DNA of 64,000 nucleotides, from assembly GCA_035699745.1 (NCBI GenBank), contig DASSPH010000067.1:144121-208120 (forward strand). Direction: 5' to 3'. Within the stretch, counting starts at the first letter, position 1; every line of letters starts with the position of its first letter. The notes under the pieces are model-generated. The model ran no database searches and was not told the origin of the DNA. It saw only the letters and a list, made by a program, of their open reading frames with translations. Shown in pieces: positions 58,555 through 64,000 of the stretch. Source of the DNA: Vicinamibacterales bacterium. GTDB taxonomy: Bacteria; Acidobacteriota; Vicinamibacteria; Vicinamibacterales; 2-12-FULL-66-21. A program made the position numbers and the translations under genes.

Positions 58555-60101
58555 ATTCAGGACGTTCCTTCGCCGACCGGGCGCGGCAGGCGTGGACGAT
58601 CGCGAAGATCGAGCTGCGGCGGGCCTTCTTCGCCCGGCGCGCGCTGTGGGTCTACGGTCTCGCGCTGCTCCCCTCGGTGATCTTCTTCGGGCACGGTCTC
58701 GACGTGAAGCTCAGAAAGGAGCGGCTCGCCCGGAGCGGCGTGCTGCCGCCCGCGCTGCTGGACAGCGTGCAGGAGGGGGAGACCATCGACGCCGTGAAGA
58801 ACCGGCTGGGGAAGCCTGCCCGGGAGAACACCGGCACGCGCGTCCGCCGCGTGCGGCAGCGGACGGGGAGCTCGGGGGCGACGACGCACGTCATCGAGCC
58901 GGCCGTGGACGCGCGCTACGTCCGCCTGAATGTCGGTCGCGCGTCGTACAGCGGCGAGCCGGTCGCCAGGATCTACGAGTTCGAGATCTACGGGCCGGAT
59001 GGCAAGGTGAATCTCGCGCTGCAGCGTCCCGCGACCGGCAGTCCGCCCTGCACCCCGGATCAGGGCCCGGAGAAGGCCGTGAACGGGAGCGTGGCGGGAG
59101 GCGCGAACGACAAGTGGTGCGCCGAGGGCTGGCCGTTGTTCCTCCAGGTGGATCTCGGCGAGGTCCGCCGGGTGTCGCGCTTCGTGGTCAAGCATGCCAG
59201 CGCGGGCGGCGAGAACGCCGACGCCGACACGCGCGATTTCACGATTCAGTTGAGCGGCGAGGGCAAGACCTACACTCCGGTCGTCACGTCTTCCGGCGCG
59301 GGTTTCGTGGACCAGCGGACCGAGTACCGGTACCTGGTCTACTTCGACGGGCGCCGCGAAGCGATGCTGACGTTCACCGACGGGAAGCTGGAGCGGCAGG
59401 GCCGGCGCATCGTCCCCGTCCTCGACTTCGAGGAAGACCGGATGATCTTCGCCGGGATCTTTCAGTACTTCTACCTGCGGCTCGCGATCTTCTTCGGCTG
59501 CCTCGGCATCTTCATGTATCTGTTCCGCGGCGAGATGACCAACAGGACGCTGCACTTCTGGCTGCTGGCGCCGGCGCCGCGCGAGGTGCTGCTCGCGGGC
59601 AAGTACGCGGCAGGACTGATTGCGTCGGCGGCGATTTTCGGCGGCGGCGCCCTCCTGATGTTCGGCGCGATGATCTGGCCGCACGACGCGGTGGAGCTCC
59701 AGGCCTACTGGAATGCCGGAGGGGTGGGCCACGTCTTCTGGTATGCGGCCGCCGCGGCGCTCGGGTGCGTCGGCTACGGCAGCGTCTTTCTCGCGGCGGG
59801 CCTGTACGTCCGCAATCCGATCATCCCGGCGGCCGTGCTGCTGGTGTGGGAAGGGATCAACGGCATTCTTCCGCATGCGCTGCAGCGCATGAGCATTCTC
59901 TATTACCTGCAGTCGCTGTGTCCGGTGCCGGCGCCGATGGACAGCGATGCGCCGACGCTGATCCGGCTGCTGGCGGCGCCGGCCGCGCCGGCGTCACGTC
60001 CGGGCGCGATTCTCGGGCTGCTGGCGCTGACCGCGGTGGTGCTGTGGATTGCGGCGGCCGCCGTGCGGCGGATGCAGATCTCGTACGGCAGCGAGGCGTA
60101 G
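58551..60101 (+). CDS. ABC-2 type permease with an extracytoplasmic discoidin-like domain
   Basis: 516 residues. Helix 1 (residues 32-48, LWVYGLALLPSVIFFGHG) is followed by a 250-residue loop. Residues 113-250 of that loop read like an F5/8 type C (discoidin) galactose-binding fold: PAVDARYVRLNVGRASYSGE, IYEFEIYGPDGKVNLALQRP, PEKAVNGSVAGGANDKWCAE, LFLQVDLGEVRRVSRFVVKH, TRDFTIQLSGEGKTYTPVVT. Cys167 and Cys190 could pair. Five further helices follow from residue 308 (LRLAIFFGCLGIFMYLF, YAAGLIASAAIFGGGALLMF, NPIIPAAVLLVWEGINGILP). The order of discoidin strands looks permuted. It is the last gene of the train and overlaps the ATPase gene by four bases. Confidence 0.85.
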   Translation: MNSGRSFADRARQAWTIAKIELRRAFFARRALWVYGLALLPSVIFFGHGLDVKLRKERLARSGVLPPALLDSVQEGETIDAVKNRLGKPARENTGTRVRRVRQRTGSSGATTHVIEPAVDARYVRLNVGRASYSGEPVARIYEFEIYGPDGKVNLALQRPATGSPPCTPDQGPEKAVNGSVAGGANDKWCAEGWPLFLQVDLGEVRRVSRFVVKHASAGGENADADTRDFTIQLSGEGKTYTPVVTSSGAGFVDQRTEYRYLVYFDGRREAMLTFTDGKLERQGRRIVPVLDFEEDRMIFAGIFQYFYLRLAIFFGCLGIFMYLFRGEMTNRTLHFWLLAPAPREVLLAGKYAAGLIASAAIFGGGALLMFGAMIWPHDAVELQAYWNAGGVGHVFWYAAAAALGCVGYGSVFLAAGLYVRNPIIPAAVLLVWEGINGILPHALQRMSILYYLQSLCPVPAPMDSDAPTLIRLLAAPAAPASRPGAILGLLALTAVVLWIAAAAVRRMQISYGSEA

Positions 60102-60190
60102 TCGGCCATGGCGGACAGCATTGCGCAAACAGACCGGAGGTCACCCGATGCATGACAGCCATCGCCATCTGTCAGGCGGCTCGAGCGCTC

Positions 60191-62893
60191 CTATACTTTC
60201 AGCACCGCGTTCGGGTCGAGTCTCGACGCTCGCCAGGCTGGCAGCAAGCATGCCACCACCGCGACGATGATCATCGTGGCAGTGACTCCAGCAACCGTGG
60301 GCACATCTGTTGGCGTCACGCCGAACAATAGCGACGCGATCAGCCGGCTCAGACCGAAGGCCCCCGCGAGTCCGACCACCACACCGATCGCCGTGAGGAG
60401 GAGACCCTCCCTCATCACGTGCGCGAGCACAGCGGATCGACTGGCCCCAAGGGCCAGCCGGATGCCGAGCTCGCGCCGTCGCTCGGCCACGAGGGAGGAG
60501 ATCACTCCATACGTGCCGATGGCGGCGACCAGTAACGCCAGCCCCGCAAAGAGGCCAAGGAGTTGCGCCAGGAAGCGAGGCCGCTGGATAGACTCGGCAA
60601 AGACGGCCTCCATATCCCGAAGGCGCACGACCGGTACCGCGGGGTCCATCTCACGGACCACTCGCTCAATCGTCTGGGACAATGCCGCTGGTGCGAGCGT
60701 CGTGCGCAACACGACGTGGCTAGGGCTCGCGCTCTGTGGCTGTAGCACTGATTTGTACAGTTCGGTACCGGTGTCCTGATCCAGGCCACCCTGTTTGACA
60801 TCCTTCGCTACCCCGACGACGGTGAACCACGGGGCCTGATCGTTGCCTGGTTTGACGCGCTGGCCGATCGGGTCGAGTCCTTTCCAGAACCTGGCGGCGA
60901 ACCGTTCGTTCACCACGACGACCAGACCGGAGGATGCGGTATCGGTGGACTGAAAGCCACGCCCCCGAACGATGGGAATGCCCATCGTTTCGAAGTAGCC
61001 TGGCATCACGGACTGATAGTAATCGACGATGTGAAACGGCCCCACCGACGGCGTCGTGGCGTTCTCGATCCGTGTATTCATCTTGAGGACCGGCCGATGT
61101 GGTGGCAGCCCGCTCATCGCCGTCGCCGCTTCGACACCAGGCACGGCGCGCAGCGCGTCGAGCAGGCGCAGAAACGTCTGCACTTGTCTCGTCATGTCCG
61201 GATACGTGGCTCCCGGCAATGTGATCGAGAACGTGACGAGGCGTGACCTGTTGAATCCCGCGTCGACGTTCCCGAGGTTAGCGATGGTGCGGATGAGCAG
61301 ACCCGCACCAGCCACGAGAATGACCGCCAAGGCCACTTCGACCACCACCAGGCTGCGGCGTATGTAATGCCGTGTCCCCCCAGTGGCGCCTTTGGTGCCC
61401 GCATCCGTGAGTGCGGCCGCGACACCCTTCATGCCGATGTGCCGAAGCTGTACGAGTCCGAAGAACACGCTCGTCGCGATGGCTACGCCACTGGCAAAGA
61501 GCAGCACGGGGAGATCGACACTGACCTCGCCCGATCGGGGCAGTGCCATGGGGTACGCCTGCGTCAGGGCATGAAGACCGACGCGCGCGATCCACAGCGC
61601 CGCTGCGCCACCGATGATCGACAGCATTGCGCCTTCCGCGATGGACTGCGTCAGCAGCCGGCCCCGGGTTGCGCCAAGCGCCATCCGCACCGCAAGTTCA
61701 CGGCGGCGCATGGCGACACGCGCCGCCAGGAGGTTCGCGAGATTGGCGCAGACGATCAATAGCACCAAGCCAGCCGCGACCTGCAGCATCCAGATCGCCC
61801 GGCTGGCAGGGCTGACGATCTGATCGTGGAGAGGTGACATTTGCAGGACATGACCGGCATCCGGATTCGATGCCCGGGCCGCGCCATCGGTGGGCAAGGG
61901 CGCAAACATGTGATCGCTGACCCCGACACGTTCACCCCACCCTTCGTTGAGCGTCTTCAGTTCCGTCTGGGCTGCCTCCGCCGTCACCTGGTCTTTCAGG
62001 CGGCCGATCACGTGGAGATAGTGCGCGCGTCGGCTCCTGAGCTCCGACGGGCCCAACCCCAGCGGTAACCAGATCTCCGTCCGATGGTTCAAGACATCCG
62101 CGCCGGGCGGCATGATGCCGATTACCTCGCGGGGCCGACTGTTCACTTCCACCGTTTTCCCGATCATCGGCTGTCCGCCAAAGGCGGTCTGCCACAACTC
62201 GTGCGAGAGAATCGCGACGGGTGCCGTAGGCGCTGCGGGATCGGGACGACCAGTCTCTCCGGGGGCAAACAAACGTCCCTGCGCAGCCTGCAGGCCGAGC
62301 GCATCGAACAAATGCTCGTCCACGTTCGCGCTGCGCACCCTCCGGGCGCGGTCAGGCGCCGTGAGGTTCACTTCGCCGGCGCCCGGCGCAAACGCTCCGA
62401 TCGCGGTAAACGATCGGTTGACCTCGCGCAATTCCTTGTACTCGGGCGGGGACAACGTGACCGCTCCCGTGCCCACTGCGGGGTGTTGCGCGCTCACGTA
62501 CATCAACCGCTCGGAACTGGGGTACGGCAACGGGCGCAGGATGACGCCGTTCAGGATCGAAAAGATGGCGGCATTGGCGCCGATCCCGAGCACCATGGTG
62601 AGAACGGCGGTGGCTGAGAAACCCGGGGCGCGTCGGAGCACGCGCGCGGCGAAGCGGACGTCCTTGCAGGCGTGCTCGAACCACGTCGCGATCACCGCGT
62701 CGAGCGCCCGCTCTCGGTACGCATGCGGATTGCCGAACCGCGTCCTCGCATTGCGCCGCGCCTGGTCGGCGGTCAAGCCTTGCCTGCGCTCTTCCTCCTC
62801 GATGAGCGCGACATGCGTGTCCAGCTCGTGCCGAAGGTCGTCATCCATGCGCGACCGACGCACGACGTTCCACAGTCGCCGAAGTCGTGACAT
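60191..62893 (-). CDS. ADOP-family MacB-type permease with prefix domain
   Basis: 900 residues, AGGAG 7 bases before the ATG. Prefix: SRMDDDLRHELDTHVALIEE, GLTADQARRNARTRFGN. Permease start CKDVRFAARVLRRAPGFSAT, helix 1 MVLGIGANAAIFSILNGVIL, middle block LQVAAGLVLLIVCANLANLL with RELAVRMALGATRGRLLTQS, last block AIGTYGVISSLVAERRRELG, tail LLPAWRASRLDPNAVLKV. Base composition looks lower than in the genes to its left: two 60-base lines I counted have 58% and 63% GC, against 67% in a line of the permease gene at 56738. The PadR gene is 9 bases upstream. Confidence 0.93.
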   Translation of the reverse strand: MSRLRRLWNVVRRSRMDDDLRHELDTHVALIEEEERRQGLTADQARRNARTRFGNPHAYRERALDAVIATWFEHACKDVRFAARVLRRAPGFSATAVLTMVLGIGANAAIFSILNGVILRPLPYPSSERLMYVSAQHPAVGTGAVTLSPPEYKELREVNRSFTAIGAFAPGAGEVNLTAPDRARRVRSANVDEHLFDALGLQAAQGRLFAPGETGRPDPAAPTAPVAILSHELWQTAFGGQPMIGKTVEVNSRPREVIGIMPPGADVLNHRTEIWLPLGLGPSELRSRRAHYLHVIGRLKDQVTAEAAQTELKTLNEGWGERVGVSDHMFAPLPTDGAARASNPDAGHVLQMSPLHDQIVSPASRAIWMLQVAAGLVLLIVCANLANLLAARVAMRRRELAVRMALGATRGRLLTQSIAEGAMLSIIGGAAALWIARVGLHALTQAYPMALPRSGEVSVDLPVLLFASGVAIATSVFFGLVQLRHIGMKGVAAALTDAGTKGATGGTRHYIRRSLVVVEVALAVILVAGAGLLIRTIANLGNVDAGFNRSRLVTFSITLPGATYPDMTRQVQTFLRLLDALRAVPGVEAATAMSGLPPHRPVLKMNTRIENATTPSVGPFHIVDYYQSVMPGYFETMGIPIVRGRGFQSTDTASSGLVVVVNERFAARFWKGLDPIGQRVKPGNDQAPWFTVVGVAKDVKQGGLDQDTGTELYKSVLQPQSASPSHVVLRTTLAPAALSQTIERVVREMDPAVPVVRLRDMEAVFAESIQRPRFLAQLLGLFAGLALLVAAIGTYGVISSLVAERRRELGIRLALGASRSAVLAHVMREGLLLTAIGVVVGLAGAFGLSRLIASLLFGVTPTDVPTVAGVTATMIIVAVVACLLPAWRASRLDPNAVLKV

Positions 62894-62902
62894 GGTCGTC
62901 TC

Positions 62903-63238
62903 CTACGCCAACCGCAAGGCCCTGGCGACCGCCTCGGTTAGTGTCAGCCAGCGGCGTTCTTCTTGCTCCAGCTGCCGACGTCCGGTGGGTGTGATCGTGT
63001 AGAACCGCGCCTTCCGGCCCGTATTGGTCACCCCCCATTCCGCGCGAAGCCATTTTTCGTGCGTCATGCGTTGCAGGGCCGGATATAGCGACCCCTCTTC
63101 GATTCGTAAGGAACCGTCAGTCGCGTGGTGGATTCGCTGCGCGATCGCGTAGCCATGCTGCGCGCCGCCGCGGGCCAGGATGTTCAGAATCAGCAGGTCG
63201 AGCGTGCCCTGGAGGCGATCGTTCGTGTGCTTGGGCAT
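62903..63238 (-). CDS. PadR-family transcriptional regulator
   Basis: 111 residues: NDRLQGTLDLLILNILARGG, QHGYAIAQRIHHATDGSLRI, EEGSLYPALQRMTHEKWLRA, RKARFYTITPTGRRQLEQEE. A standard ADOP-linked PadR. Its gene precedes the permease by 9 bases. A strong promoter with a palindrome at the start point lies directly upstream, giving a leader of about 23 bases, longer than in the other PadR genes here. Confidence 0.92.
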   Translation of the reverse strand: MPKHTNDRLQGTLDLLILNILARGGAQHGYAIAQRIHHATDGSLRIEEGSLYPALQRMTHEKWLRAEWGVTNTGRKARFYTITPTGRRQLEQEERRWLTLTEAVARALRLA

Positions 63239-63247
63239 ATGGACAGC

Positions 63248-63296
63248 CAGCTATGTATAGCTGCCGTAGTATCGGCACCTCGCCGAGGCTTGTCAA
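63248..63296 (-). promoter_or_regulatory. PadR promoter with palindrome at the start point
   Basis: On the minus strand TTGACA (63291-63296), exactly 17 bases, GATACT (63268-63273): the best sigma70-like promoter in the window. The predicted start point is about 63261. The palindrome CAGCTAT-GT-ATAGCTG (63248-63263) overlaps it, a typical repressor position. Confidence 0.65.
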
Positions 63297-63575
63297 GCGA
63301 GGGGTGACCCCATCAAGGGATTGCGCACGAGGCGCCTGGTGGCAGCAGTCGAGGTTTGGCGCACGGGTTCCAGCTGCGCCCGCAACAGGGCGGCAGCCGG
63401 TACCGTGCGGTCACAAGTCTCTGGGGTTCGAACACCTTGGAACTCTCGAACATCTTGCGAGCGTAGGAGTTCGATAGCTCGACGCGATCGGGCGCCGGCC
63501 AAGCTCTTCGTCGCAGGTCCGGTTCAGAACTCGCTCAACATCGTTGAAAGCGGGCGACTCGGCGGCTGGTGCGAG
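63297..63575. other. Spacer without a recognisable gene
   Basis: About 280 bases between the PadR promoter and the hairpin repeat. It contains a GTTCGAACACCTTGGAACTC-like low-complexity patch near 63424-63455. Open frames here lack protein character and a ribosome-binding site. I see no RNA gene or terminator. Confidence 0.5.
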
Positions 63576-63599
63576 GGATGGCGGAGAGAGTGGGATTCG
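63576..63599. repeat. Partial copy of the tRNA-Ser 3' end (direct repeat)
   Basis: 24 bases identical to 63688-63711, which covers the CCA end, acceptor strand and half of the T arm of the tRNA-Ser gene. The copies are 112 bases apart and in the same orientation. Such duplications of a tRNA 3' end arise when mobile DNA integrates there. Confidence 0.75.
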
Positions 63600-63690
63600 T
63601 CCGCCTTCGCCAAGGCTCCGGCGGGATCTCATCCTGTCGGCGACGTCATCTCGCCGTAGCTCGCCTGAAGTCAGCGCGAGCGAAGGCGGA
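63600..63690. repeat. Dispersed hairpin repeat with 11-base inverted ends
   Basis: Arms TCCGCCTTCGC (63600-63610) and GCGAAGGCGGA (63680-63690) bound a 91-base GC-rich element between the two copies of the tRNA 3' end. Its translation gives the string SAFAKAPAG, close to the SAFAKASADK strings I remember from intergenic repeats across Acidobacteria, so it is probably a genome-wide REP/MITE-like element. Confidence 0.65.
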
Positions 63691-63780
63691 TGGCGGAGAG
63701 AGTGGGATTCGAACCCACGGTAGGGTTTCCCCTACACACGCTTTCCAAGCGTGCTCCTTCAACCACTCGGACATCTCTCC
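63691..63780 (-). tRNA. tRNA-Ser (GGA anticodon)
   Basis: 90 bases with encoded CCA. Acceptor stem GGAGAGA/TCTCTCC, discriminator G. Anticodon arm CACGC-TTGGAAA-GCGTG with anticodon GGA (reads UCC/UCU). Long variable arm with stem TAGGG/CCCTA as expected for serine. T arm GTGGG-TTCGAAT-CCCAC. Complete and without mismatches in the stems I checked. The region to its right (63781-64000) is A/T-richer; an open minus-strand frame enters from the window edge and stops near 63880, but is not recognisable. Confidence 0.96.
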
Positions 63781-64000
63781 GTCTTTAGAATCAATAACTT
63801 GCGAGCGGTCTCACATTCGATTATCGCACGTCGGCCGCGATTGCGTCGCATTCTGCAATCATCTTTCAATTCAGCGATTTGCAGGCGTGCACGAGCAACC
63901 CGCCGCGAGAATTGTGTCAGACCTGCGCATCTCCTCAACGATGTACGCGCGCGATATGTTCTGGCTTTCTGCGCTAGTTCGTCGGTGCGATACTGAGTTC

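Noticed and set aside
63321..63659. Open frame ending SAFAKAPAGSHPVGDVISP as a gene
   Set aside because: Its C-terminal part is the translation of the dispersed hairpin repeat and of the tRNA-end copy.
63781..64000. Partial gene entering from the right edge
   Set aside because: The open minus-strand stretch is about 40 codons, unrecognisable and A/T-richer; there is not enough sequence to support a gene.

Overview
The window looks like chromosomal DNA of a high-GC Acidobacteriota bacterium, most likely Vicinamibacteria/Vicinamibacterales. This is inferred from the gene repertoire, not from a marker gene: eight loci of duplicated orphan MacB-type permeases (the ADOP family, typical of Acidobacteria), six small PadR-type regulators, an Oar-like TonB-dependent receptor with a carboxypeptidase-regulatory domain, two Ser/Thr kinases fused to TolB-like propellers, and a genome-wide hairpin repeat next to a tRNA gene. 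Coding density is high. GTG and TTG starts, stop/start overlaps and apparently leaderless transcripts are common.

Layout. 1-2.3 kb: ADOP permease cut by the window edge, plus its PadR gene. 2.3-3.5 kb: a repeat-rich spacer and a secreted beta-barrel protein. 3.5-17.3 kb, minus strand: a BNR-repeat secreted protein, two ADOP permeases separated by the dead C-terminal end of an intradiol dioxygenase gene, the TonB-type receptor, a NamZ-like muramidase and a PQQ-type sugar dehydrogenase. 17.3-20.1 kb: a lipoprotein propeller, a methyltransferase, and a PadR gene followed by an ADOP gene collapsed to 128 codons. 20.2-24.3 kb: a GGDEF/EAL protein and a dihaem cytochrome. 24.5-35.9 kb, plus strand: PadR-ADOP, an unrecognised protein, a phospholipase-D-like protein, a lipoprotein with nine BACON-like repeats, and a second PadR-ADOP pair. 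35.9-49.7 kb: DinB protein, PadR with a membrane protein, two kinases, a divergent nhaR/TerC pair, a cytochrome-beta-barrel fusion, a GT39 glycosyltransferase and a TauE exporter. 49.8-60.1 kb: an ADOP permease, a small secreted protein, then a six-gene train. 60.2-64 kb: a PadR-ADOP pair of slightly lower GC, a hairpin repeat and tRNA-Ser.

The most coherent multi-gene system is the 52.7-60.1 kb train: sigma factor, membrane anti-sigma/FecR-type protein, then ATPase-permease-ATPase-permease of the ABC-2 type. The last permease carries a discoidin-like (F5/8 type C) domain in an extracytoplasmic loop. This suggests that a membrane signal controls an export or envelope machine with a carbohydrate- or surface-binding domain. 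The PadR genes share a second theme: each of five has a sigma70-like promoter covered by its own, different inverted repeat, and three or four of those promoters predict a leaderless or nearly leaderless mRNA.
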